From: Clostridiales bacterium | Lineage (GTDB): Bacteria > Bacillota > Clostridia > Lachnospirales > Lachnospiraceae | DNA: 49,173 bases | Assembly: GCA_020859985.1 (NCBI GenBank) | Contig: JAJBVD010000018.1 | Coordinates: 1 to 49,173, forward strand | Direction: 5' to 3' | The notes under the pieces: model-generated | What the model was told of the DNA's origin: nothing | Database searches by the model: none | What the model saw: the letters and a program-made list of their open reading frames with translations, nothing else | Translations under genes and position numbers: made by a program | Part shown: positions 16,715 to 25,106 of the stretch, piece after piece | Position numbering within the stretch: the first letter of the stretch is position 1 | How the letters are laid out: every line of letters begins with the position of its first letter

Positions 16715-17038
16715 TTACTCATACTCAACTTTTCGGATCCGTCCGGTGATCTCTATTTCATCCTTTGTATAACAGTCAATCTGCAGACAGGCTCCGCTCA
16801 CGCAGATTCTGCCGCCCAACGTTGTCAGACGGACTGATTCGGGCGTATAAGAACAGATTCCCCTGAAATTTTCAATACAGATCCGCTCCTGTCCCGTCAC
16901 AAAGACAAGAGTGCGCCCCCGCCGGCAGTCCTCCGGAAGCTGAAATACGCGCGTCAGGGAAGGCGGCCGTGAGACCGGCTGCTCATTCTCCCGATTTTCC
17001 TGTGTCCGTCGGGGAATATGTGAGGATAAGATTGACAT
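16715..17038 (-). CDS. yqfC: YabP/YqfC-family sporulation protein
   Basis: A 107-residue YabP/YqfC-family protein. The conserved core is LVFVTGQERICIENFRGICS, then TPESVRLTTLGGRICVSG with the closing EIEITGRIRKVEYE, matching the short beta-rich fold of this family. In Bacillus, yqfC is a sigma-E gene expressed with yqfD. The ATG at 17038 follows AAGGAGCCAAT; an in-frame codon at 17086 would add 16 residues that span the likely promoter. It is the first gene of the yqfC-yqfD-phoH-ybeY run. Confidence 0.92.
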   Translation of the reverse strand: MSILSSHIPRRTQENRENEQPVSRPPSLTRVFQLPEDCRRGRTLVFVTGQERICIENFRGICSYTPESVRLTTLGGRICVSGACLQIDCYTKDEIEITGRIRKVEYE

Positions 17039-17066
17039 ATTGGCTCCTTGTGTACGTATGCGTGTA

Positions 17067-17094
17067 ACTGTTTGACACTCTGACACTATTATAC
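17067..17094 (-). promoter_or_regulatory. Candidate sigma-E promoter of yqfC
   Basis: On the minus strand GTATAAT (17094-17088), a 13-bp spacer, then CAAACAGT (17074-17067). The second box matches the sigma-E -10 consensus CATACANT at seven of eight positions and the first matches the -35 at five of seven. The predicted start would be near 17060, leaving a short leader that contains the AAGGAG ribosome site. Confidence 0.38.
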
Positions 17095-17100
17095 GAAAAA

Positions 17101-17123
17101 GGCAGGTCCCGATAGAACCTGCC
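17101..17123 (-). terminator. Rho-independent terminator after the NYN-domain gene
   Basis: GGCAGGT (17101-17107) pairs with ACCTGCC (17117-17123) around a 9-nt loop; on the minus strand the stem is followed by TTTTTCG. It lies 46 bp past the NYN gene stop and insulates yqfC. Confidence 0.8.
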
Positions 17124-17169
17124 CATGATATCCCTTTTGCATTTCAGGCTTTTCACCCTGAAGTGACCG

Positions 17170-17976
17170 TTACCGTCCCTTGATTCGAAAATAGATCTGC
17201 TGTGATCCCCCGCTGGCAGAGCGTTTGTCCGTCTCATAGTTGCCAAGGGAATTAATGAACGGCGTAAACTTTGTAAAACCGTAATTGCGCACGTCAAATT
17301 CCGGCATACGCTTAGAAAGCTGGTCGCCCAGTTTTCCGGAAAAAAGCCAGCCGTCCTCATCGGAAAACTTCTCGATAATTGCGTTGATCGTCTTGCGCAC
17401 CTGCTTCAGCTCTCTGTCCTTTGCGCCGGCCGACTTCTTTTTGCCGCTACCGGAGGTCTCTTTGTGCTTCGCCGCAGATGCTCCCGCTTTCTGCTTCGGA
17501 CCCTCCTGCACTTCCTGCTCCTCCTCCTCTTTTTGCTGGTTCGAGTAGATCAGATCAAGATATTTAAACTGATTGCAGGCGGAAATAAACGGCTTCGGCG
17601 TTTTCTGCTCGCCCATGCCGATCACCTGCATACCGGACTCCCGGAGTCTGGAAGCCAGTCTCGTAAAATCACTGTCGGAGGATACCAGACAAAATCCATC
17701 CACATTCCCGGAATACAGGATATCCATCGCATCGATGATAATAGAAGAATCCGTTGCATTTTTTCCGAATGTATAGCTATATTGCTGCATGGGAATAATC
17801 GAATTCTCCAGCAGCACATTCTTCCATGATGCAAGGCGCGGACTCGTCCAGTCGCCATAGATCCGCTTGTAGGTGGCGACACCGCTGTTGGCAGCTTCAT
17901 CCAGAATGATCTTCACATAACGATCCGAAATATTATCCGCGTCTATTAAAATGGCAAATCTTAATTCACTGTCCAT
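17170..17976 (-). CDS. NYN domain (LabA/DUF88-type) protein with C-terminal OST-HTH/LOTUS domain
   Basis: A 268-residue protein with an N-terminal PIN-like NYN nuclease domain and a C-terminal winged-helix OST-HTH/LOTUS domain. NYN residues visible are FAILIDADNIS (D12, D14), TDSSIIIDAMDI and CLVSSDSDFTRLASRLRE (D101, D103), an acidic set that would bind metal for RNA cleavage. A charged Glu/Lys linker covers about 155-190; the LOTUS domain follows with GWLFSGKLGDQLSKRMPEFD and KFTPFINSLGNYE. The ATG at 17976 is used; a TTG at 18006 lacks support. The family is tied to RNA turnover, but no bacterial target is known for this architecture. It stands as a single gene with its own terminator; copy E of the 27-bp repeat lies 45 bp before the start. 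Confidence 0.88.
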   Translation of the reverse strand: MDSELRFAILIDADNISDRYVKIILDEAANSGVATYKRIYGDWTSPRLASWKNVLLENSIIPMQQYSYTFGKNATDSSIIIDAMDILYSGNVDGFCLVSSDSDFTRLASRLRESGMQVIGMGEQKTPKPFISACNQFKYLDLIYSNQQKEEEEQEVQEGPKQKAGASAAKHKETSGSGKKKSAGAKDRELKQVRKTINAIIEKFSDEDGWLFSGKLGDQLSKRMPEFDVRNYGFTKFTPFINSLGNYETDKRSASGGSQQIYFRIKGR

Positions 17977-18021
17977 ATGGTTGTTCTCTTTTCTTTCATA
18001 CGCCAAACGGCAGCCGTTTTC

Positions 18022-18049
18022 GTAACTGCTCAGTTTCTTTAACAGTTAC
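18022..18049 (+). repeat. Dispersed palindromic repeat, copy E (28 bp, degenerate)
   Basis: GTAACTG-CTCAGTTTCTTTAA-CAGTTAC: perfect 7-bp arms with a spacer one base longer and partly changed. It lies 45 bp upstream of the NYN gene start and 41 bp past the threonine ammonia-lyase stop. Confidence 0.7.
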
Positions 18050-18090
18050 CCGTTTCCTTTATTCGGAAATCCGGTCTTTCGCAGGCTGGA

Positions 18091-19320
18091 TCAAATAGCC
18101 GCAGCTTTCTGGATCGGATTATAGCCGTGATTTTTCAGAGCATCAATGATGCGCTTCTTATGATCCGATCCGAATGCCTCCAGTGTGATCCGCAGCTCCA
18201 CAGCCGCGTTGCGGTTGGTGCTGACAAACTGGTTGTGATCCAGACGAATGACATTGCCCTGTTCTTCCGCAATAATGGACGCCACACGCACAAGCTCGCC
18301 CGGACGGTCCGGAAGGAGCACAGAGATTGTGAAAATGCGGTCTCTCTGAATCAGGCCGTGCTGTACGACAGAGGACATTGTAATGATATCCATGTTGCCG
18401 CCGCTTAAGATAGACACCACTCTCTTATTCTTTACATCAAGATGCTTCAAAGCTGCCACAGTCAGAAGGCCGGAGTTCTCAACGATCATCTTATGGTTCT
18501 CCACCATATCGAGGAAAGCCACGATCAGTTCATCGTCGCTCACAGTAATGATGTCATCCAGATTTTTCTGGATATACGGGAAAATGACAGAGCCAGGCGT
18601 CTTGACCGCCGTGCCGTCTGCGATGGTGTTCACACCCGGAAGCGTCGTCACCTCGCCGGCTGCAAGGGATGCTTTCATACAGGCTGCACCTTCCGGCTCC
18701 ACACCGATCACTTTGATCTTCGGGTTCAGCAGCTTTGCAAGCGTGGAGACACCGGTGGCGAGCCCGCCGCCGCCGATCGGCACCAGAATATAGTCCACCA
18801 GCGGCAGATCCTTGACGATCTCCATCGCGATCGTACCCTGACCAGTCGCCACGGCCGGATCATCAAACGGATGAATAAAGGTATAACCGTGCTCTTCGGC
18901 AAGCTGAAGTGCGTACTCACAGGCTTCGTCATACACCTCACCGTGCAGTACGACCTCCGCGCCGTAGCTCTTTGTACGGTTGATCTTCATCAGAGGTGTC
19001 GTCGCAGGCATCACGATCACAGCCTTGCACCCATAGACCTGCGCAGCATAAGCAACCCCCTGTGCATGATTCCCGGCCGAAGCCGTGATCAGTCCCTTCG
19101 CACGCGCCTCGTCGGTGAGCGTGCTGATCTTATAATAAGCCCCGCGGATCTTGTACGCCCCTGTCTTCTGCATATTTTCCGGCTTCAGATAAACCTTGTT
19201 GCCGGTCTGTGTGCTGAAATAATCACTATATACCAGCTTTGTCTCTGAGATAACCTGCTTCACGCACTCACAGGCCTCGTCAAAGCTCTCCAATGTCAAC
19301 ATTTCCATCTCTGTCACCAC
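18091..19320 (-). CDS. ilvA: Threonine ammonia-lyase (IlvA/TdcB type with one ACT domain)
   Basis: A 409-residue PLP enzyme that deaminates L-threonine to 2-oxobutyrate, the first step to isoleucine or, in anaerobes, of threonine fermentation. The Schiff-base lysine is K57 in KTGAYKIRGAYYK; the phosphate-binding Gly loop is PIGGGGLATG (181-190); SAGNHAQGVAYAA is also diagnostic. A single C-terminal ACT domain starts near 325 (FTISVLLPDRPGELVRVASI), as in the 400-residue class. Two GTG codons open the frame at 19320, followed by in-frame ATGs at codons 5 and 7; the true start is uncertain by a few residues. It is monocistronic in appearance: the upstream gap holds two hairpins and a possible repeat insertion. 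Confidence 0.93.
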   Translation of the reverse strand: MVTEMEMLTLESFDEACECVKQVISETKLVYSDYFSTQTGNKVYLKPENMQKTGAYKIRGAYYKISTLTDEARAKGLITASAGNHAQGVAYAAQVYGCKAVIVMPATTPLMKINRTKSYGAEVVLHGEVYDEACEYALQLAEEHGYTFIHPFDDPAVATGQGTIAMEIVKDLPLVDYILVPIGGGGLATGVSTLAKLLNPKIKVIGVEPEGAACMKASLAAGEVTTLPGVNTIADGTAVKTPGSVIFPYIQKNLDDIITVSDDELIVAFLDMVENHKMIVENSGLLTVAALKHLDVKNKRVVSILSGGNMDIITMSSVVQHGLIQRDRIFTISVLLPDRPGELVRVASIIAEEQGNVIRLDHNQFVSTNRNAAVELRITLEAFGSDHKKRIIDALKNHGYNPIQKAAAI

Positions 19321-19331
19321 TTGTCCCTTTC

Positions 19332-19424
19332 ATGATATAATGAAAGCCGCGCATGCAAGAATCGCTGCGCGATTGCGCGGCCTGCGTCCATACTCGCTAC
19401 GCGAGTACGGACATATGATATAAT
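19332..19424. repeat. Two-hairpin intergenic element flanked by 10-bp direct repeats
   Basis: ATGATATAAT occurs at 19332-19341 and again, identical, at 19415-19424. Between them are two hairpins. One is AATCGC-TGC-GCGATT (19360-19374) inside GCCGCGC/GCGCGGC (19346-19352, 19375-19381). The other is TACTCGC-TAC-GCGAGTA (19391-19407) extended by GTCC/GGAC to 19386-19412. The whole fills the gap between ftsY and the threonine ammonia-lyase gene. The flanking repeats could be a target-site duplication. A related module lies at 26137-26288. Confidence 0.65.
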
Positions 19425-19433
19425 CGAAACCGC

Positions 19434-20375
19434 TCAGCGCCCTGTCGCAGGATCGTAATCAAACAATGCGTTCACAAAATCATCCGGATTGAATTTCTGC
19501 AAGTCGTCGATCTTTTCGCCGACGCCAATATACTTTACCGGAATACCAAGCTCAGAGTGAATCGCTACCGCTATGCCTCCCTTTGCCGTACCGTCCAGCT
19601 TTGTCAGAATAATGCCGGTAATATCAGCAGCCTCTTTGAACTCGCGTGCCTGTACCAGCGCATTCTGTCCGGTTGTCCCATCCAACACCACAAGCGTCTC
19701 TTTGTATGCCTCCGGGTACTCACGTTCCAGAATGCGGTTGATCTTGCCAAGCTCGTTCATAAGATTCTTCTTATTGTGCAGCCGTCCTGCTGTATCGCAG
19801 ATCAGGACATCCGCATTCCTGGCCTTTGCCGCAGCAATTGCGTCATAAACCACGGAGGCCGGATCGGAGCCTTCCTGTCCGCTGATGACGTCAACGCCTG
19901 CCCTCTGGCCCCATTCCACCAGCTGTTCCCCAGCCGCCGCGCGGAAAGTATCCGCCGCTGCCAGAACGACCTTTTTCCCCTGATTCTTCAGCATATCCGC
20001 CAGCTTACCGATGCTCGTCGTCTTGCCAACGCCGTTCACGCCAATCACAAGGATCACGGACTTGCGGTTCTCAAACTCGTAGGCCGTCTCCCCGACATTC
20101 ATCTCATCCTTGATGCTCTCAATCAGAAGCTGCTTGCACGCGGAAGGGTCCTTGATGTTCTGCTCTTTTACCTTGCATTTCAAATCTTCTATGATGGATG
20201 TCGTCGCGTTAATACCAAGATCGCCCATCACAAGGATTTCCTCGATCTCATCGTAAAAATCATCATCAATACTGGAAAATCCCCGGAAGATCGCATCAAC
20301 ACCGGAGACAATGTTATTCCGCGTCTTTGCCAGTCCGTCCGCCAGCCGCCTGAAAAAGCCTTTTTTTTCTTCCAT
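19434..20375 (-). CDS. ftsY: Signal recognition particle receptor FtsY
   Basis: A 313-residue SRP-receptor GTPase consisting of the NG domain, with only a short basic N-terminus (KKGFFRRLADGLAKTRNNIV) and no long acidic A domain, as is usual in Firmicutes. GTPase motifs: IGVNGVGKTTSIGKLA (P-loop), AADTFRAAAGEQL, CDTAGRLHNK and TKLDGTAKGG. It docks ribosome-SRP complexes at the membrane for co-translational insertion. The ATG at 20375 follows AGAGGAG by 8 nt; a GTG at 20384 is less likely. It is the last gene of rnc-smc-ftsY, a conserved Firmicutes order; the gap from smc is 81 bp. Confidence 0.97.
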   Translation of the reverse strand: MEEKKGFFRRLADGLAKTRNNIVSGVDAIFRGFSSIDDDFYDEIEEILVMGDLGINATTSIIEDLKCKVKEQNIKDPSACKQLLIESIKDEMNVGETAYEFENRKSVILVIGVNGVGKTTSIGKLADMLKNQGKKVVLAAADTFRAAAGEQLVEWGQRAGVDVISGQEGSDPASVVYDAIAAAKARNADVLICDTAGRLHNKKNLMNELGKINRILEREYPEAYKETLVVLDGTTGQNALVQAREFKEAADITGIILTKLDGTAKGGIAVAIHSELGIPVKYIGVGEKIDDLQKFNPDDFVNALFDYDPATGR

Positions 20376-20456
20376 ACACGCCACTCCTCTTCTTGCCTGA
20401 CTATTGCGATACCTTTACGCAAAACAGGCATCACGCCACTGACCTCCAGTCACAGA

Positions 20457-23400
20457 TCACGCGTCCAGCTCGTTTTCGATCAGGTTGACCGACACGAGCG
20501 CGGAGACACCCTTTTCCTGCATCGTGATGCCATACAGGCGATCTGCGGCGTTCATCACGCCTCTTCTGTGAGTTATGATAATAAATTGCGTATTCTTTGT
20601 CAACCGGTGCAGATAATTTGCGAAGCGGTCTACGTTGCTCTCGTCCAGCGCCGCCTCGATCTCGTCCAGCAGGCAGAACGGCGACGGCTTCAGATTCTGA
20701 ATCGCGAACAGCAATGCGATCGCGGTCAGGGATTTTTCCCCGCCGGAAAGCTGCATCATATTCTGGAGCTTTTTGCCCGGCGGCTGCGCAATAATGCGGA
20801 TGCCGGCTTCCAGAATATCTTCCTCCTCCATGAGCTCCAGCGTGCCGCGCCCGCCGCCAAACAGTTGTTTGAAGGTCTTATCAAACTCCGCCTGAATGCG
20901 CGAAAACTGCTCTTTAAACTGTGTGCGCATCCCCGCGTCCAGCTCGTCAATGATCTTGACCAGAGCCTCCTCTGCCTTCTGCAGATCCTCATGCTGCCCG
21001 GAGAGGAAAGTATGCCGTTCAGAAAGCTCCTTGAAATCCTCAATCGCGTTCACATTGACACTGCCAAGCGCTTTGATCTCGCTTTTCAGCTCAGAAATCT
21101 GCTTTTTCAGCGGTGTGACCGCATTGAAGGAATCATCCCTTAACTCCTGTGCAGAAGTCCAGGTCAGTGCGTATTCCTCCCACATGTAATTGATCCGCGC
21201 ATCTTTCTGTTCGGTAATCTTCTCTACCTGTGCGCTCAGCCGGAAGCTCTCCTTATCCAGAAGGCTGATCTGTTCCGACAATTCCTCGCGCGCAGCAAAA
21301 AACTGTTTGTGTGATGCGCCTGCCGCCTCGCGTTCTGCCTGCAGCTTTTCGATCTCCTCCTGCAGCTTCTGTTCCGTCTCTTCTGCATGAACAAGCACAT
21401 CTTCAATCTGTGCGATCTGTTCCTGCTTTTCAAGAACGTCTCCCGCCGCGCCCTTCTGTTCCTCCTCAGCCTCAGCCTTTTCTTTGATCAGCCGCTCCTT
21501 TTCTCCCTGAATCCGCACCAGATTCTGCCGGATGAATTGTTCCTGCTGTTCCAGTTTTGTAAGAAGCAGCTGCGTCTCCTGTGCTTTTACTGTAGCTTCC
21601 CGCTCCTCGATCCGTTTCTTTTCAAGGAGCTCCTGCTGCTCGCCAATCCGTGCTTCGTATTCTTTTTCCTCCTGCACCGAACGCTCCAGCTCACTCTTTT
21701 CTCCGGCAAGGCTCTCATCGATATCCTTCATTTGCTGCTCAAGCTCGGAGTGCTCGCTTCGCAGCTTCCGATAGGATTCTGAAGTGGAGCTCTGTTTTTC
21801 ATTGATCTCATCGAGCCGAAGCTTTGCCGTATTCTGCGCCAGATATTCCTTCTGCAGTTCTTCGTTCAAACGCACAAGCTCTTCCCGCAAGCGGTTGCGC
21901 TCACTGCGGGTACGGTCGATCAGACCCTGCAGCTTATCGAGAGCGGCACGGCTTTTCTTCACGCGATTCTCCAGATCTTCAATCTCCCTGCGGCGTCCGA
22001 GCAGATTCCCGGCGTTTTTAAACGCGCCGCCGCTCATCGAGCCGCCCGGATTCAGCAGCTCGCCGTCAAGAGTCACAATACGCAGGGAATGGCGGTATTT
22101 TTTTGCCAGAGCGATCGCGTGATCAATCTGATCCGCCACGACCGTACGCCCGAGCAGTGATTCCACAAGTGTCTCATATTTTGCGTCCGCCTGCGCAAGA
22201 GAAGACGCAAGCCCGATCACCCCCGGTTCCTTTAGCGCCTGCGGTGTGGAAAAACCGCCGCGGTTCGTCAGACCGGATAACGGCAGAAAAGTCGCGCGTC
22301 CATATTTATTTCGCTTTAAATACTCAATCTGCCGCTTCGCCGTCTCCTCCGTATCCGTGACAATATTCTGAATGCTTCCGCCGAGAGCCGTCTCAATAGC
22401 AGTCTCGTACTCCTTTTCCACCCGAATAATGTCTGCGACTACGCCCAGAATCCCCGGCTCCTGCTCTTTCCGCTCCATCACACGGCGAATGCTGTTCCCG
22501 TATCCGTCATAGCGCTCCGCAATATTTTTCAGCGACTCCAGACGGGAAACCTCTCTGTGATAACGGGTGTGATCCTCCTCCATCTTCTGATTATATCCGG
22601 TAAGCTCCTTTTGTATTTTCTCAAGAGCTCCGCTGGCCTCGTCGCTTTTCTCATTCAGAGCGTTGATCCGCGCTGTGACCTCATCATACTCCGCCTGCGT
22701 CTGACGGCAGATGTCATCCTGAGACGCTTCCTCACTTTTGAGACGCAGCACCTCCTGCGAGAGCTGTGCCCTCCGCAGCTGAGCCTGCTCGGCCATTGTA
22801 TCATAGCGCTGCATATGCGCTTTTACCGTCGCGCGCTGATTTAACAGATTTATGATCCCGCTCTTGGCATTCTCAATATCCATCTCAATGGACATACATT
22901 CCCCGCCAAGCTTTTCGATCATCTCCTGCTTCGCCAAAGCATCCGCACCGGCAAGCTTTACCTGCTCCCGCTGCCCGCTAAGCTCTTCATTCGCCTGCCG
23001 CTCCTGATTCTCATACTCCGCGATCTGCCCGGCAAGCGCCATGATCCGGGAATGAAAATGTTCATCGCTGTTCTCTGCGGTATGTATCTGCTCCTTAAGC
23101 AGCTGAATCTGGTTCTCAAACTGTCCCTTGCGAAGCCGTCCCTCTGCAGCTTCGTCACGCTTTTTCTGCAGAGATGCGTCCATCCGCGCGATCTCCTGTT
23201 CAGCCTCTTCATATTCGGCCTTTGTACGATCATATTCAGCTCTGGAGGAAGCAAGCTGTTCCTCGGTCACCTGTTGTTTTTCCGAGAGGGATTCCAGATC
23301 CTTCTGGATCTTTTCAGTCTCCATCAAAAAAAGATTGACATCACAGGTCTTTAAGCGATCTCTTTTCTGCAAATAAATCTTCGCCGTTTCTGCCTGCTTT

Positions 23401-24017
23401 TCCAACGGACCCAACTGACGGGTCAGCTCTGAGAGAATGTCGTTGACACGCGTCAGATTCTGTCGCTCCGACTCCAGCTTTTTTAAAGCTGCAGTCTTCC
23501 TGCGCTTGAATTTGACAATCCCCGCCGCTTCATCAAAAAGCTCCCTGCGCTCCTCAGGCTTACCGCTTATGATCCGCTCAATCTGGCCCTGTCCGATGAT
23601 AGAATAGCCTTCCTTACCGATACCGGTGTCGTAGAAGAGCTCATTAATATCCCTCAGCCGAACCTGCGTCCCGTTCATCAGGTACTCACTTTCACCGGAG
23701 CGGTAAACACGACGCGTCACCGTCACTTCATCATAGGAAACGGCAAGCTGATGGTCCGAATTATCCAGCGTGATTGATACCGCGGCAAACCCGAGCGGCT
23801 TTCTGAGCTCGGTGCCGGCGAAAATGATGTCCTGCATGCTCGAGCCACGCAGAGGCTTTGCGCTCTGTTCTCCAAGCACCCAGCGCACCGCGTCCGCCAC
23901 GTTGCTTTTACCGCTCCCGTTTGGGCCGACAATTGCCGTAATGCCATTATGAAACTGGAAAACGATTTTATTGGCAAATGATTTAAAGCCCTGTACTTCA
24001 ATACTTTTCAGATACAT
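20457..24017 (-). CDS. smc: Chromosome segregation protein SMC
   Basis: A 1186-residue SMC of normal length. Walker A is VGPNGSGKSNVADAVRWVL (K37) near the N-terminus. Long coiled coils run about 170-500 and 680-1010, with the hinge at about 515-650 (LGVVADIIRVEKEYETAIET, GRATFLPL, LNPGGSMSGGA). The C-terminal head has the ABC signature LSGGEKSLTAIALLFAI and Walker B FCLLDEIEAALDE. SMC with ScpA/ScpB organises and separates chromosomes. Its ATG is three bases after the rnc stop, so the genes are coupled. The coding sequence shows nothing unusual. Confidence 0.98.
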   Translation of the reverse strand: MYLKSIEVQGFKSFANKIVFQFHNGITAIVGPNGSGKSNVADAVRWVLGEQSAKPLRGSSMQDIIFAGTELRKPLGFAAVSITLDNSDHQLAVSYDEVTVTRRVYRSGESEYLMNGTQVRLRDINELFYDTGIGKEGYSIIGQGQIERIISGKPEERRELFDEAAGIVKFKRRKTAALKKLESERQNLTRVNDILSELTRQLGPLEKQAETAKIYLQKRDRLKTCDVNLFLMETEKIQKDLESLSEKQQVTEEQLASSRAEYDRTKAEYEEAEQEIARMDASLQKKRDEAAEGRLRKGQFENQIQLLKEQIHTAENSDEHFHSRIMALAGQIAEYENQERQANEELSGQREQVKLAGADALAKQEMIEKLGGECMSIEMDIENAKSGIINLLNQRATVKAHMQRYDTMAEQAQLRRAQLSQEVLRLKSEEASQDDICRQTQAEYDEVTARINALNEKSDEASGALEKIQKELTGYNQKMEEDHTRYHREVSRLESLKNIAERYDGYGNSIRRVMERKEQEPGILGVVADIIRVEKEYETAIETALGGSIQNIVTDTEETAKRQIEYLKRNKYGRATFLPLSGLTNRGGFSTPQALKEPGVIGLASSLAQADAKYETLVESLLGRTVVADQIDHAIALAKKYRHSLRIVTLDGELLNPGGSMSGGAFKNAGNLLGRRREIEDLENRVKKSRAALDKLQGLIDRTRSERNRLREELVRLNEELQKEYLAQNTAKLRLDEINEKQSSTSESYRKLRSEHSELEQQMKDIDESLAGEKSELERSVQEEKEYEARIGEQQELLEKKRIEEREATVKAQETQLLLTKLEQQEQFIRQNLVRIQGEKERLIKEKAEAEEEQKGAAGDVLEKQEQIAQIEDVLVHAEETEQKLQEEIEKLQAEREAAGASHKQFFAAREELSEQISLLDKESFRLSAQVEKITEQKDARINYMWEEYALTWTSAQELRDDSFNAVTPLKKQISELKSEIKALGSVNVNAIEDFKELSERHTFLSGQHEDLQKAEEALVKIIDELDAGMRTQFKEQFSRIQAEFDKTFKQLFGGGRGTLELMEEEDILEAGIRIIAQPPGKKLQNMMQLSGGEKSLTAIALLFAIQNLKPSPFCLLDEIEAALDESNVDRFANYLHRLTKNTQFIIITHRRGVMNAADRLYGITMQEKGVSALVSVNLIENELDA

Positions 24018-24020
24018 ACT

Positions 24021-24725
24021 TTACCTGTTCTCCCCGGACGTATTCATCTCCTGAATTGCCCGATACGCGGCCTCCTGTTCCGCCGCTTTTTTCGTACTGC
24101 CACTGCCCGAGCCGACCTTTTTCTCCCCGACCCAGACCTCTGCCCGGAAGATTTTTGCGTGGTCCGGACCGTTCTCACCCACGATCGCGTATCGGATCTC
24201 TCCATGGCCGGGATCCTTCTGCACAAGCTCCTGCAATACCGTTTTGCTGTCATAGAACAGCTTTTTGTGTTCAATGTCCTTCAGGGCATATCGTTCGATA
24301 AAAGCTCTGGCCGGTGCGAGTCCGCCGTCCAGATAAATGGCACCGATCAGCGCTTCAAATGCGTCCGATACAATGGAATCACGCAGACGTCCGCCTGTAT
24401 GCTCCTCACCTTTCCCGAGCAACAAATAGCGGCTTAAATCGAACTCTCTCGCTGAAAGTGCCAATGTCGGCTCACAGACAAGGCTTGCACGGAGCTTTGT
24501 CATTGCGCCTTCCTGCATGTCCGGATAGGCGTGGTAAAGGAAATCACTGCTGACAAGTTCCAGCACAGCGTCACCTAAAAATTCCAGACGCTCATTGTCC
24601 TTGAAGCCCTCCGCCTTGTGTTCGTTCGCAAACGAACTGTGTGAAAGCGCCTGTGCCAGAAGCTCCTGATTGTGGAACTGATAGTCGATTTTTTCTTCAA
24701 GCTCCTGAAATCTTGTTTCTTTCAT
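24021..24725 (-). CDS. rnc: Ribonuclease III
   Basis: A 234-residue RNase III. The nuclease domain (about 5-155) has the signature NERLEFLGDAVLELVSSDFL and the second catalytic pair in SDAFEALIGAIYLDGG; the double-stranded RNA-binding domain (about 160-228) shows VQKDPGHGEIRYAIVGENGP and GSGSGSTKKAAEQEAAYRAI. It cuts double-stranded RNA in rRNA precursors and structured messages, so the long hairpins elsewhere in this window are possible substrates (inference). The ATG at 24725 has only a weak AAAGGG upstream. First gene of rnc-smc-ftsY, after the acpP terminator. Confidence 0.97.
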   Translation of the reverse strand: MKETRFQELEEKIDYQFHNQELLAQALSHSSFANEHKAEGFKDNERLEFLGDAVLELVSSDFLYHAYPDMQEGAMTKLRASLVCEPTLALSAREFDLSRYLLLGKGEEHTGGRLRDSIVSDAFEALIGAIYLDGGLAPARAFIERYALKDIEHKKLFYDSKTVLQELVQKDPGHGEIRYAIVGENGPDHAKIFRAEVWVGEKKVGSGSGSTKKAAEQEAAYRAIQEMNTSGENR

Positions 24726-24758
24726 TCTACATTGCCCTTTGCTTTTCTGCCGGATAAA

Positions 24759-24782
24759 GAGGGAGGCCGCGCAGCCTCCCTC
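24759..24782 (-). terminator. Rho-independent terminator after acpP
   Basis: GAGGGAGGC (24759-24767) pairs with GCCTCCCTC (24774-24782), a perfect 9-bp stem with a 6-nt loop; on the minus strand it is followed by TTTATCC. It lies 48 bp past acpP and 33 bp before rnc, ending the DUF177-rpmF-plsX-acpP unit. Confidence 0.8.
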
Positions 24783-24830
24783 ATAAATATTCAGAAACTG
24801 TGACAGCAGCTGAGCCGTTATACGAAATAA

Positions 24831-25061
24831 TTATTCAACGGCTGAGCGGATCGCTTCAACTGCGTCTCCAACTGTGGTAATCGTCTCCGCTTTCTCATTC
24901 GGGATCTCAATATCAAATTCTTCCTCGATACCCATGATAATCTGAAACACGTCCAGTGAATCTGCTCCAAGATCATCTGTAAATGTAGTCTCCGCCGTAA
25001 TCTCATCTGCATCTACATTCAGTACATCCGCAATAATCTTCTGTAGCTTTTCAAATTCCAT
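24831..25061 (-). CDS. acpP: Acyl carrier protein
   Basis: A 76-residue acidic acyl carrier protein. The phosphopantetheine attachment serine is S35 in [20 protein letters not shown]. It carries growing fatty-acyl chains in type II fatty acid synthesis. The ATG at 25061 follows AAAGGAGAGAGCAGT; an in-frame start at 25106 would add 15 residues not found in the family. It lies 45 bp after plsX, the usual partnership of phospholipid and fatty acid synthesis. Confidence 0.97.
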   Translation of the reverse strand: MEFEKLQKIIADVLNVDADEITAETTFTDDLGADSLDVFQIIMGIEEEFDIEIPNEKAETITTVGDAVEAIRSAVE

Positions 25062-25106
25062 ACTGCTCTCTCCTTTACCCCTGTTGTATATCTTAATCGA
25101 CATCAT

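Noticed and set aside
17065-17090. A half copy of the 27-bp palindrome (GTAACTGTTT) upstream of yqfC
   Set aside because: Only one arm is present; the second arm and spacer do not match. The sequence fits a promoter element better.
19557-21143. Plus-strand open frame of 528 codons opposite ftsY and smc
   Set aside because: It runs antisense across two well-identified genes, crosses their junction, has no recognisable domain and a composition expected from reversed codons.
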